DNA of 6,804 nt from Alistipes sp. (lineage in GTDB: Bacteria > Bacteroidota > Bacteroidia > Bacteroidales > Rikenellaceae), in assembly GCA_017384185.1 (NCBI GenBank), contig JAFNUH010000062.1, positions 1-6,804 on the forward strand, read 5' to 3'. This document shows, piece by piece, positions 1-6,001 of the stretch. Numbering within the stretch: the stretch's first letter is position 1; each line of letters starts with the position of its first letter. The notes below the pieces were generated by a model. The model had not been told where the DNA came from. It was given only the letters and a program-made list of their open reading frames with translations, and searched no databases. The position numbers and the translations under genes were made by a program.

Positions 1-615
1 AATATCCTGATAATCAACCGCCTTTATGCCACGCTGCATAACAGTGTCGGGATGCATCTGCGGAAGCTCATCCTTCCAGCGACCCAGGTATGCAATCGGC
101 AGCGAGGTAATCTTTCGCATAGCCTCATAGGTCGGCAGGTGCGCAACCAGATACTCAACCCACGGCTCAGCCTCCATCTCCTTGACCAGCTTTGCCGTAG
201 CCACACCGATAGCCACGGCGTGCTCATCTGTGCCGATGTTCTTCACGTCGATTATAAGTTTTGTGCCCGCCTGCTTCTTTACGAAGGCAATATACTCACG
301 CAAAGTGGGAATTTTTTCGCCATTTTTGAGTGGATATTTAATGAGGTCGGCATACTTAGTAAACTGAATCTCCATACCTTTATACGAAGGGTCGTGAATT
401 ACAACGAGAGAGTCGTCCACCGTAAGATGCACGTCGCACTCCGAGCCGTGACAACCCATATCGGCTGCCGCACGGAACGATGCCAGCGAGTTCTGAGGAT
501 GTCCCGTATTCTTCCACGCACCACGATGTGATACAACGATGTTCTGACGGAAATTTTGTGCCATTACGGTAGTAGCACAGAGTAAAATGCCAAGAATAAT
601 TAAAAATCTTTTCAT
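1..615 (-). CDS. Exported glycerophosphodiester phosphodiesterase, 3' end cut by window
   Basis: Reading frame translated from the complement: ATG at 615-613, then 205 codons with no stop to the window edge, so the C-terminus is missing. Residues 1-19 are a Sec signal peptide (MKRF, hydrophobic core, VMA before Q20), so the mature enzyme should be periplasmic. The GDPD family signature follows: H30-R31-G32, N42, E59-x-D61, then H74-D75. Enzymes of this family hydrolyse glycerophosphodiesters to glycerol-3-phosphate and an alcohol, using a divalent metal. Two deviations are visible. The usual PEN is PQN (Q41), which I recall as common in secreted Bacteroides homologues. The ExK motif that carries the third metal ligand reads D123-V-K125, an Asp for Glu swap. 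The start lies 30 bases after the mazG-like stop, so the two are probably co-transcribed. There is no Shine-Dalgarno sequence, as usual in this phylum. The family call is firm; the substrate is unknown. Confidence 0.9.
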   Translation of the reverse strand, partial: MKRFLIILGILLCATTVMAQNFRQNIVVSHRGAWKNTGHPQNSLASFRAAADMGCHGSECDVHLTVDDSLVVIHDPSYKGMEIQFTKYADLIKYPLKNGEKIPTLREYIAFVKKQAGTKLIIDVKNIGTDEHAVAIGVATAKLVKEMEAEPWVEYLVAHLPTYEAMRKITSLPIAYLGRWKDELPQMHPDTVMQRGIKAVDYQDI

Positions 616-645
616 ATTGCTGTTTAGTTTGTTACGGATGGTTAG

Positions 646-966
646 TTAAAGTTTTGGATTAAGTTTGTGACGCTCGCTGTCACGCTCGGTCTTTTTCCTG
701 AAATTGCGCTCCATAGCCTGCTCCAAATCGACACCCGTCTGGTTGGCAAGGCAGGTCAGCACCCACAAAATATCAGCCATCTCATCCTCAAGGTTATCCT
801 TCTCGCCAGCCTTGAAAGATTGGTCGCCATAGCGACGTGCCATCACACGTGCCAATTCACCCACCTCCTCGGTGAGGATAGCCATATTTGTCAGCTCGCT
901 GAAGTATCGCACACCATAGCTCTTTATCCACTCATCAACACGTTGTTGCAAATCTCGAATCTCCAT
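646..966 (-). CDS. MazG-like nucleotide pyrophosphohydrolase
   Basis: A small 106-residue protein of the all-alpha NTP pyrophosphohydrolase (MazG/dCTPase) superfamily. The metal-binding signature EExxE...ExxD is complete: E33, E34 and E37 in the first helix, E62 and D65 in the third. Single-domain members act as oligomers and hydrolyse (d)NTPs to NMP plus pyrophosphate. They are generally regarded as house-cleaning enzymes that remove non-canonical nucleotides, but the substrate cannot be read from the sequence. The C-terminal tail from about residue 88 is highly charged (RKKTERDSERHK). The protein has no signal peptide and is cytoplasmic. It is the first gene of a probable two-gene unit with the GDPD gene; a TAnnTTTG box lies 20 bases before its ATG. 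The partner is an exported enzyme, so shared transcription need not mean a shared pathway. Confidence 0.88.
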   Translation of the reverse strand: MEIRDLQQRVDEWIKSYGVRYFSELTNMAILTEEVGELARVMARRYGDQSFKAGEKDNLEDEMADILWVLTCLANQTGVDLEQAMERNFRKKTERDSERHKLNPKL

Positions 967-985
967 ACAAAAATATTTATATCTC

Positions 986-993
986 CAAAGTTA
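986..993 (-). promoter_or_regulatory. Bacteroidota -7 promoter box for the mazG-like gene
   Basis: The minus strand reads TAACTTTG, an exact match to the Bacteroidota primary-sigma -7 consensus TAnnTTTG, 20 bases upstream of the ATG at 966. I see no convincing TTTG-like -33 element at the expected distance. The predicted leader is only about 10-15 nt. Confidence 0.55.
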
Positions 994-1035
994 ACGATTT
1001 TTAGGTAATAAATGGTTAAAACGATTATAAAATAT

Positions 1036-1043
1036 TATCTTTG
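1036..1043 (+). promoter_or_regulatory. Bacteroidota -7 promoter box for the GH127 gene
   Basis: TATCTTTG matches TAnnTTTG exactly and ends 24 bases before the chosen GH127 ATG. The -33 region (around TGGTTA at 1013-1018) is poor. The box lies 42 bp from the opposing mazG-like box. Its position also argues against translation starting at the in-frame TTG at 1041, which sits inside the promoter element. Confidence 0.55.
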
Positions 1044-1067
1044 TGTAACAGGAAAATCGTTTCAAAT

Positions 1068-3551
1068 ATGAATATTCGCAATCTATTTTCAGCGGGTCTG
1101 CTTGCCTTGATGGTATCGTGTGGCACACAGACCGAGGTTACGCCCTATGATGGAGCATTGACCCAAATCTCGTTTGATAAGGTTACTCTGCAGGATGATT
1201 TTTGGCTTCCTCGCCTTAATACTCAGAAGCAGACGCTTGTTCCTTTCTCGCTCGAGAAGACCGAGTCGGCGGTGGAGAATCTGCGTCGTGTTGGAGCATA
1301 TCTGCGTGGCGAGAGGGTGACCGAGCAGTTCGTTGGTCCTTATTATGTTGCGTCGGATTTGTTCAAGGTTATGGAGGGTGCTGCCTATCTGCTTACATTG
1401 GAGAAGGACGAGGAGCTGGAGCGACAGATGGATGAGATTATCGATGTCATCGCAGCGGCGCAAGCCCCCGATGGCTATCTCTATGAGCATCATATCTTGC
1501 CGAAGCATCTGCGCAATCCGAGAAACAATGCGGGCGAGCGTCCTTACTCGTATGTTGACCATAGCCACGAGCTCTATAATATGGGGCATATGTACGAGGG
1601 TGCTGTGGCATACTTTCGTGCTACGGGCAAGCGTAAGTGGCTGGATGTTGCGGAGAAGAACGCACGCCATATAAATAAAGTATTCTTCGAGGGTGACCCA
1701 AATTATAACGATGGCAAACCCGTTATGCAGGCTCCCGGTCACGAGGAGATTGAGTTGGCGCTGGTTAAGTTGTATCAGGCAACGGGCGAGAAGCTATATC
1801 TCGATATGGCGAAGAAATTTATTGATATTCGTGGAGTTACATATATCCCCAAAGGAACAGGTCTATTGAGTTACGACTACGCCCAGCAATATAAACCCGT
1901 GCGTGAGCAGCGTTACGCCATCGGTCACGCTGTGCGAGCTACTTACCTCTATTCAGGTATGGCGGATGTGGCGGCAATGACGGGCGATACTACGCTTGAG
2001 CCTGCATTGGATGCCATCTGGCACGACATCGTAGATAGAAAGATGCACATCACGGGAGGTCTTGGTGCTGTGCCGGGTATCGAGGGCTTTGGTCCCGACT
2101 ATGTGTTGCCCAATAAAGATACCTATAACGAGACCTGCGCTGCCGTAGGAAATGTGTTCTTCAACTATCGTATGTTCCTGATGTCGGGCGATGCGAAGTA
2201 TGTCGATGTTGCCGAGGTGGCGTTGTATAATAATGTATTGGCAGGTGTTAATCTTGCAGGTAATCGCTTCTTTTATGTCAATCCATTGGAGGCTGATGGT
2301 CGCAAGGCGTTTAATCACGGCACGGCAGGTCGTGCTCCCTGGTTTGGTACGGCTTGTTGCCCTTCGAACTTGGCACGACTCATCCCGCAGGTGTCGGGTA
2401 TGGCGTACTCTTATGCCGAGGATAACGTCTATTGCGGATTTTATATGGGTAGCGAGGTTGAGGTTCCTATGGCTGGTGGCAATGTGGTGTTGAGCCAACA
2501 TACGCAGTACCCATTCGATGGAAATATCACAATTGAGGTTACGCCTAAGGCGGATGGTGAGGAGTTTACGCTTTGGCTCCGTGTGCCTACGTGGTGTGGC
2601 GAGCAGTTTGTGCCGGGCGAGCTCTATCATTTCGACGACTCGGAGGCTGCAGCGGCTGTGGTAAGAGTTAATGGTCGCAAGGTGCGTAGCGAGGTGGTGG
2701 ATGGCTTTCTTCCCGTGCGCCGAGCGTGGAGTGCTGGCGATGTTGTAGAGCTGGAGTTGCCTATGCCTGTGCGCTTCTCTGTTGCAGATGAGAGAGTTGA
2801 GGCTGACCGCAATAGAGTCTGCGTGACCCGTGGACCATTGGTATATTGCGCCGAGGAGCCTGATAATGAGTATAATGTATCTTCATATTTTGTTAAGATC
2901 GAGACTCAGAGCAGTAGCAGTGTCGATGAGTTCACCTCGGGTGTTTTGGCGGCTATTCCTACGATTAACCTTGTTGCTTCGTCAGCATCGGTGGATGGCG
3001 AGAGTGAGGCAGACCTTACCCTTATCCCATACTATGCGTGGAACAATCGTGGCGATAATATGGCTATGAACGTATGGTTCGCTCGTGATGCTGAGACGGC
3101 TCGTAACGGTATGGTTATGACGGTGGGAAATATTGCAGAAGTAAAGGCGTCACATACTAACAATAGCGACGATGTATATGCTGTTGCCGATGGTAAGCAG
3201 CCAAAAACCTCACACGATACATCAATTTCCCGCTGGACAAGCTGGTCACAAAAGGGCAAGGAGCAGTGGTTAGAGATAAAGCTCAAGAGTGAGCAGGATG
3301 TTGAGGCTGTGTCGGTATATTGGTATGACGATAAGGGTGGTGTGCAGCTTCCCGTGGCGTGGAGTATCGACTATATGAGTGACGGCAAGTGGGTAGAGTA
3401 TAAACCCTACGTTACTGACCATTTTGGTGTCGAGGGCGACAAATATAATATGGTACACCCTGCAGCACCTGTCAAGACTGATATGTTGCGTCTGAAGATG
3501 AAACCTAAGGCGGATGCTACGGTAGGAATTTTGGAGTTAACAATAGAATAG
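1068..3551 (+). CDS. GH127-family glycosidase lipoprotein (beta-L-arabinofuranosidase-like) with C-terminal F5/8-type domain
   Basis: An 827-residue protein. The ATG at 1068 is chosen because the upstream in-frame TTG (1041) overlaps the promoter. Residues 1-17 are a signal peptide ending MVS before C18, a slightly atypical lipobox, so it is probably a lipoprotein. Domains: an (alpha/alpha)6 GH127 catalytic domain about 30-445; beta-sandwich modules to about 685, including the family's YYAWNNRG segment (655-662); then a galactose-binding-like F5/8 type C domain about 690-827 (W723, W726, W734). All catalytic residues known from Bifidobacterium HypBA1 have counterparts: acid/base E339, zinc ligands E355, C357 and C431, and nucleophile C430. 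The E339-E355-C357 spacing is the same as HypBA1 E322-E338-C340. The enzyme should remove terminal beta-L-arabinofuranose or a similar sugar, but GH127 also includes an aceric-acid hydrolase of rhamnogalacturonan II, so the substrate is open. No SusC/SusD genes are in view. The thioesterase gene begins 5 bases after the stop. Confidence 0.92.
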   Translation: MNIRNLFSAGLLALMVSCGTQTEVTPYDGALTQISFDKVTLQDDFWLPRLNTQKQTLVPFSLEKTESAVENLRRVGAYLRGERVTEQFVGPYYVASDLFKVMEGAAYLLTLEKDEELERQMDEIIDVIAAAQAPDGYLYEHHILPKHLRNPRNNAGERPYSYVDHSHELYNMGHMYEGAVAYFRATGKRKWLDVAEKNARHINKVFFEGDPNYNDGKPVMQAPGHEEIELALVKLYQATGEKLYLDMAKKFIDIRGVTYIPKGTGLLSYDYAQQYKPVREQRYAIGHAVRATYLYSGMADVAAMTGDTTLEPALDAIWHDIVDRKMHITGGLGAVPGIEGFGPDYVLPNKDTYNETCAAVGNVFFNYRMFLMSGDAKYVDVAEVALYNNVLAGVNLAGNRFFYVNPLEADGRKAFNHGTAGRAPWFGTACCPSNLARLIPQVSGMAYSYAEDNVYCGFYMGSEVEVPMAGGNVVLSQHTQYPFDGNITIEVTPKADGEEFTLWLRVPTWCGEQFVPGELYHFDDSEAAAAVVRVNGRKVRSEVVDGFLPVRRAWSAGDVVELELPMPVRFSVADERVEADRNRVCVTRGPLVYCAEEPDNEYNVSSYFVKIETQSSSSVDEFTSGVLAAIPTINLVASSASVDGESEADLTLIPYYAWNNRGDNMAMNVWFARDAETARNGMVMTVGNIAEVKASHTNNSDDVYAVADGKQPKTSHDTSISRWTSWSQKGKEQWLEIKLKSEQDVEAVSVYWYDDKGGVQLPVAWSIDYMSDGKWVEYKPYVTDHFGVEGDKYNMVHPAAPVKTDMLRLKMKPKADATVGILELTIE

Positions 3552-3556
3552 AATAT

Positions 3557-3928
3557 ATGTTAGAGATTGGATTAAAATATGAGAGCGTGGTAGAGGTAAC
3601 CTCTGCCAATAGTGCCAAGACGATGGGGTCGGGCGATATGGATGTCTTTGCAACACCTTCGATGGTGGCTTTGATGGAGAATGCGGCAATGATGGCGGTA
3701 GCCTCAGCTTTGCCCGAAGGGTCGGCTACGGTGGGTACGCAGATAAATACCTCACACATAAAGGCTTCGCCTATTGGTGCAACCATTACAGCTTCGGCAG
3801 AGCTTACCGAGGTGGAGGGTCGCAAGCTCACCTTTGCCGTAAAGGCGTGGGATGAGAAGGGGGTCATAGGCGAGGGCGTACATACACGTTTCGTGGTTGA
3901 TAGAGAGCGCTTTTTAAGCAAATTGTAG
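3557..3928 (+). CDS. FlK-like hotdog-fold acyl-CoA thioesterase
   Basis: A 123-residue cytoplasmic hotdog protein resembling the fluoroacetyl-CoA thioesterase FlK and its many generic relatives. The FlK triad T42-E50-H76 corresponds to T33-E41-H67 with both spacings (8 and 26) conserved. G60 fits FlK G69 at the same offset of 9. The phenylalanines that form the FlK lid (F33, F36) would fall on G24 and D27 in the GSGD segment, so fluoroacetyl-CoA selectivity is not expected. The sequence suits a broad thioesterase releasing CoA from a small acyl-CoA, substrate unknown. The ATG is 5 bases after the GH127 stop, with no room for a separate promoter or terminator, so it is almost certainly read from the GH127 promoter. 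A candidate terminator lies about 90 bases downstream. Confidence 0.87.
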   Translation: MLEIGLKYESVVEVTSANSAKTMGSGDMDVFATPSMVALMENAAMMAVASALPEGSATVGTQINTSHIKASPIGATITASAELTEVEGRKLTFAVKAWDEKGVIGEGVHTRFVVDRERFLSKL

Positions 3929-3956
3929 TCTGCCGAAATAGCGTACCTCTTTTCTG

Positions 3957-3989
3957 TAACACGCTTATTGTCGAAGATATAGTGTGTTA
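3957..3989 (+). other. Inverted repeat downstream of the thioesterase gene
   Basis: TAACACGCT (3957-3965) pairs with AGTGTGTTA (3981-3989): nine base pairs with one G-U, around a 15-base loop. CTCT (3947-3950) could pair with AGAG (3990-3993) across a bulge. There is no T-run right after it, so it is a poor intrinsic terminator. It could instead protect an mRNA 3' end, or be chance. Confidence 0.3.
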
Positions 3990-4015
3990 AGAGCTTTATA
4001 TGGGAATTTTTTGCG

Positions 4016-4051
4016 AATAAATCGGGGTAAATTTTGCCGATTGATTTTTTT
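4016..4051 (+). terminator. Candidate intrinsic terminator of the GH127-thioesterase unit
   Basis: AATCGG (4020-4025) pairs with CCGATT (4037-4042) around an 11-base loop. Past one A-G mismatch the stem extends by three A-T pairs (4016-4018 with 4044-4046). A run of seven Ts (4045-4051) closes it. The stem is modest and the last pairs use part of the T-run. It lies inside the tRNA-Gln promoter span. Confidence 0.45.
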
Positions 4052-4063
4052 GCATTACTTTTG
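4033..4063 (+). promoter_or_regulatory. Bacteroidota promoter of tRNA-Gln
   Basis: TTTG at 4033-4036 (-33 box) and TACTTTTG at 4056-4063 (-7 box, exact TAnnTTTG) are 19 bases apart. This is the most complete promoter in the window, and the only one where both boxes are clear. Transcription would begin about 15 bases before the mature tRNA 5' end. Confidence 0.65.
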
Positions 4064-4084
4064 TGACCGCTTACGAGCAACGAT

Positions 4085-4158
4085 TGAGCTATGGTGTAAC
4101 GGTAACACAGCAGATTTTGGTTCTGTTATTCTGAGTTCGAATCTCGGTAGCTCAACCA
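4085..4158 (+). tRNA. trnQ: tRNA-Gln (anticodon UUG), CCA encoded
   Basis: The full cloverleaf can be folded by hand. The acceptor stem TGAGCTA (4085-4091) pairs perfectly with TAGCTCA (4148-4154). The D stem is GTG/CAC (4094-4096 with 4106-4108). The anticodon stem GCAGA/TCTGT (4110-4114 with 4122-4126) has one G-U pair. The anticodon is TTG at 4117-4119, after U33 and followed by G37. The T stem is CTGAG/CTCGG (4131-4135 with 4143-4147), with one wobble pair and the standard TTCGAAT loop. The discriminator is A4155 and CCA is encoded at 4156-4158. The U-A first acceptor pair is typical of bacterial tRNA-Gln. It is a single-gene unit with its own promoter and terminator. Confidence 0.97.
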
Positions 4159-4162
4159 AAAG

Positions 4163-4195
4163 GAGGAGGGAACAATGGTTCACTCCTCTTTTTTT
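4163..4195 (+). terminator. Strong intrinsic terminator of tRNA-Gln
   Basis: GAGGAG (4163-4168) pairs with CTCCTC (4183-4188) and GAAC (4170-4173) with GTTC (4178-4181). One internal G-A mismatch separates the two helices, and the loop is AATG. Seven Ts follow (4189-4195). The stem begins 5 bases after the encoded CCA, leaving a very short trailer. Confidence 0.88.
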
Positions 4196-4231
4196 GTCGT
4201 AGTGTAATAGCTCTGCGAATAATTCTTTTCG

Positions 4232-4239
4232 TATATTTG
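4232..4239 (+). promoter_or_regulatory. Bacteroidota -7 promoter box for the GNAT gene
   Basis: TATATTTG matches TAnnTTTG exactly and ends 17 bases before the ATG at 4257. The -33 region (about 4208-4215) has no good TTTG. With the tRNA terminator just upstream, this is the likely independent start for the acetyltransferase gene, giving a leader of about 10-12 nt. Confidence 0.5.
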
Positions 4240-4256
4240 CAAAAACAATTTGAGAT

Positions 4257-4751
4257 ATGATTTTTCGTAAAGCGACAGAACAAGATATTACTGCTATCGA
4301 GCAGATTATCCGTGCGGCAAGTGCCCGCTTAGGTGCGGCAGGCATTGACCAGTGGCAGAGGGGTTATCCCAACCGTTCAAGCATAGAGAAGGATATTACA
4401 GAGGGTGTTGGTATGGTGTTGTGCGAGGGAGATACCATCCTTGTATATGGTGCTGTGATATTCTCGGGCGAGCCTGCATACAATGACCTTACGGGTGGCG
4501 AGTGGCTCACCGAGGGCGAGTATGCCTGCGTGCATCGTCTATGTGCAAATGAGATATTTGTAGGTATGGGATTCTCTAAACACTTTATGCTTGCGGCGGA
4601 GGCTATGGCTTCGGAGCGAGTGAAGAGCATACGCATAGATACCCACCCCGACAATAAGATTATGCAGGGGCTAATCAGTCGTCTTGGCTACTCATATTGT
4701 GGCGACGTGGTAATCGAGAGCCGTCGTTTGGCGTACGAAAAGCTATTGTAA
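4257..4751 (+). CDS. GNAT-family N-acetyltransferase
   Basis: A 164-residue cytoplasmic protein with the GNAT fold, which transfers an acetyl group from acetyl-CoA to an amine. It opens with the typical first strand and helix (IFRKATEQDITAIEQI). The acetyl-CoA strand-loop-helix region is about 91-117: VHRL (92-95), then G103-M-G105 before a long helix. The usual Q/R of the pyrophosphate loop (Q/RxxGxG/A) is I100 here, a departure from consensus. The C-terminal part carries the common DTHPDN (128-133) and a LGY (143-145), both frequent in this family. The acceptor substrate cannot be inferred; the family covers antibiotics, ribosomal proteins and small amines. The gene appears monocistronic between the tRNA terminator and a convergent neighbour. 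Its stop codon lies inside the end of the thiamine pyrophosphokinase gene (9-bp antisense overlap), with no terminator between them. Confidence 0.88.
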   Translation: MIFRKATEQDITAIEQIIRAASARLGAAGIDQWQRGYPNRSSIEKDITEGVGMVLCEGDTILVYGAVIFSGEPAYNDLTGGEWLTEGEYACVHRLCANEIFVGMGFSKHFMLAAEAMASERVKSIRIDTHPDNKIMQGLISRLGYSYCGDVVIESRRLAYEKLL

Positions 4752-5363
4752 ATAGTTGATAAAGAGGATATACTCGCCCTTGGCGTGAATCGTAAACTCA
4801 TCGCCCGTGCAGCGATTTAACGTTCCCTGCCACCAAGCGGTGAAATCGTAGATTGTGTATTCTAACCCCGTGCTACTCAAGTTTTTAGCCGAAATATTAA
4901 AGATGGATACTTTTTGTCCTGCGTGGCTCTTGAAGCTTTGCGTTCCACGGCACGGAATAAATACTCCGTAGTCGGTGTAGCTACGCACGTTTACGCCCAT
5001 TCGCATATACTCCGCAAGGAGTGCGATATTTCCGATGGTGTGGTCTTCGCACTTACCCGTGGCGCCCACAATAGCGATGTTTTTTACCCCCTTTGCCAAG
5101 AGATATTGCACCGCCTTAGTCTGGTCGTTTGTCTCCTGGTCGGGGTTGTAGTGGATGATGTCGGCATAGCGCAGGCGATTAGGCTCACTCAGCGAGTCGC
5201 CATCACCAATGATGACATCGGGCGTATGCCCCAATTCAATATAGTGGTCAGCACCACCATCGCAACATACCACGTAGGGTGCTTTGTGAAGAATCTGCAA
5301 CGGCGTGGGGGCGGTGGGGTATTCACCATTTGCTAAAATTACAGCCTCTATCTTATCTCTCAT
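4743..5363 (-). CDS. thiN: Thiamine pyrophosphokinase
   Basis: A 206-residue cytoplasmic enzyme that makes thiamine diphosphate from thiamine and ATP. Start set at ATG 5363; a further upstream in-frame TTG (5372) is less likely. Family landmarks run in order: D35-G-G-A38; the acidic G53-D-G-D-S57 loop; the D75-QETND80 motif, where D80 fits the family's T-D element; and GATG-K-C-E-DHTIGN (100-112), the nucleotide/metal-binding core. A C-terminal beta domain includes the GLEYTIYDF segment (166-174), which in this family shapes the thiamine pocket. The length is usual for bacterial TPK. The first 11 bases overlap the end of the pnuC-like gene (ATG AGA GAT AA against GAG AGA TAA), which suggests translational coupling. 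The 3' end overlaps the convergent GNAT gene by 9 bp. Pairing with a PnuC-type importer supports salvage of external thiamine. Confidence 0.93.
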   Translation of the reverse strand: MRDKIEAVILANGEYPTAPTPLQILHKAPYVVCCDGGADHYIELGHTPDVIIGDGDSLSEPNRLRYADIIHYNPDQETNDQTKAVQYLLAKGVKNIAIVGATGKCEDHTIGNIALLAEYMRMGVNVRSYTDYGVFIPCRGTQSFKSHAGQKVSIFNISAKNLSSTGLEYTIYDFTAWWQGTLNRCTGDEFTIHAKGEYILFINYLQ

Positions 5364-5946
5364 TCTCTGCAATCATTAACTGTTTCCACTTACGGTAACC
5401 GAAGAATACTATCAGGGCGTAGAGTGCATATAGTGCCGCCGTGAAGTATAAATCTTTGTATATGTATAACGCAGCGCTGGTGACATCGACCACAAACCAT
5501 ACCCACCATTGCTCGATATATTTCCTTGCCAACATCCACATAGCTATGATGCTTAGAGCCGTGGTGAAAGCGTCTGCCCAGGGAACACTGCTGTCGGTGA
5601 AACGGATTAAAATCCACGCTATTACGAGTTGTAGGATGGCGTAAATCGTGGCGATTTTTAGCCATATTTTTGTTGGCGTGTGACTTATTGGTAACTCCTC
5701 GCTTTTTAGCTTGTCATTGCTGCCGAAGAGCCTAAAACCATACTTCCACGCAGCCCAGCCGTAAATGGCAATCACCAAGTAGTAGATATTTATTCCAAAG
5801 TCGGCATAAAGTCCTGCGTTGTAATAGACAAAGAGATATATGGCGGGCATAATGATGCTCGCTATCCACAGATATATGCTTGCACGATACTCCAGCCACA
5901 GGTATGCGAGCCCGACTATGGTGCCCAATATCTCTAACGCCTGCAT
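5353..5946 (-). CDS. pnuC: PnuC-family vitamin transporter, probably thiamine-specific (PnuT)
   Basis: A 197-residue integral membrane protein. The ATG at 5946 is preferred: the longer frame begins at a TTG (5991) only about 10 bases below the promoter box, and homologues start with the same MxxLEIxGxxxGLxYLWLEY pattern. About seven hydrophobic helices are visible, roughly 4-19, 24-41, 52-70, 94-114, 121-140, 145-165 and 168-184, the number expected for the family. The loop at 72-92 is polar. The family signature WWVWFVVD (147-154), YIYKDLY (161-167) and GYRKW (183-187) are present. PnuC proteins carry vitamins by facilitated diffusion and depend on a cytoplasmic kinase to trap the substrate. 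NadR does this for nicotinamide riboside. Here the coupled gene is thiamine pyrophosphokinase, so thiamine is the likely substrate. That assignment rests on context, not on residues I can read. Confidence 0.9.
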   Translation of the reverse strand: MQALEILGTIVGLAYLWLEYRASIYLWIASIIMPAIYLFVYYNAGLYADFGINIYYLVIAIYGWAAWKYGFRLFGSNDKLKSEELPISHTPTKIWLKIATIYAILQLVIAWILIRFTDSSVPWADAFTTALSIIAMWMLARKYIEQWWVWFVVDVTSAALYIYKDLYFTAALYALYALIVFFGYRKWKQLMIAENER

Positions 5947-5972
5947 TTGTTTCTGTTTTGAGTAAAATTTTG

Positions 5973-5997
5973 GTTTTTGACTTCTTCTCAAAAGCCC
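5973..5997 (-). other. Possible hairpin in the pnuC-thiN leader
   Basis: On the transcript, TTTTGA (5980-5975 complement pairing partner) and TCAAAA form a 6-bp stem around a 7-base GAAGAAG-type loop, using plus-strand positions 5975-5980 and 5988-5993. GG/CC at the base could add pairs across an internal loop. The leader of about 50 nt is too short for a TPP riboswitch and has none of its conserved CUGAGA-type elements. AT-rich and possibly chance. Confidence 0.25.
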
Positions 5998-6001
5998 GAA
6001 A

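Noticed and set aside
1041..1067. N-terminal extension of the GH127 protein starting at TTG 1041
   Set aside because: The TTG is inside the TATCTTTG promoter box, and the extension would place charged residues ahead of a good signal peptide that starts at ATG 1068.
1953..2630. Long (225-codon) minus-strand frame inside GH127
   Set aside because: It is antisense to conserved catalytic codons and its protein is rich in R, H and I without domain features, as expected from codon bias of the real gene.
3517..4080. 187-codon minus-strand frame opposite the thioesterase
   Set aside because: It covers the thioesterase and the intergenic promoter/terminator, and has no family resemblance.
4085..4195. 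tRNA-Gln as an integration site with an attached mobile element
   Set aside because: No integrase gene and no repeated copy of the tRNA 3' end is visible nearby; the adjacent hairpin is an ordinary terminator.
4055..4345. Minus-strand 96-codon open frame across the tRNA-Gln gene
   Set aside because: It reads antisense through the tRNA, its terminator and the start of the GNAT gene, and has no recognisable domain.
4741..4757. Short stem at the GNAT/thiN junction as a bidirectional terminator
   Set aside because: Only 7 weak A-T rich pairs with a 3-base loop, no T-run on the plus side and only four Ts on the minus side.
5947..5991. Longer PnuC start (TTG 5991) with a basic 15-residue N-terminal extension
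   Set aside because: Not an ATG, almost no leader after the predicted promoter, and family proteins begin at the MQALEIL region.
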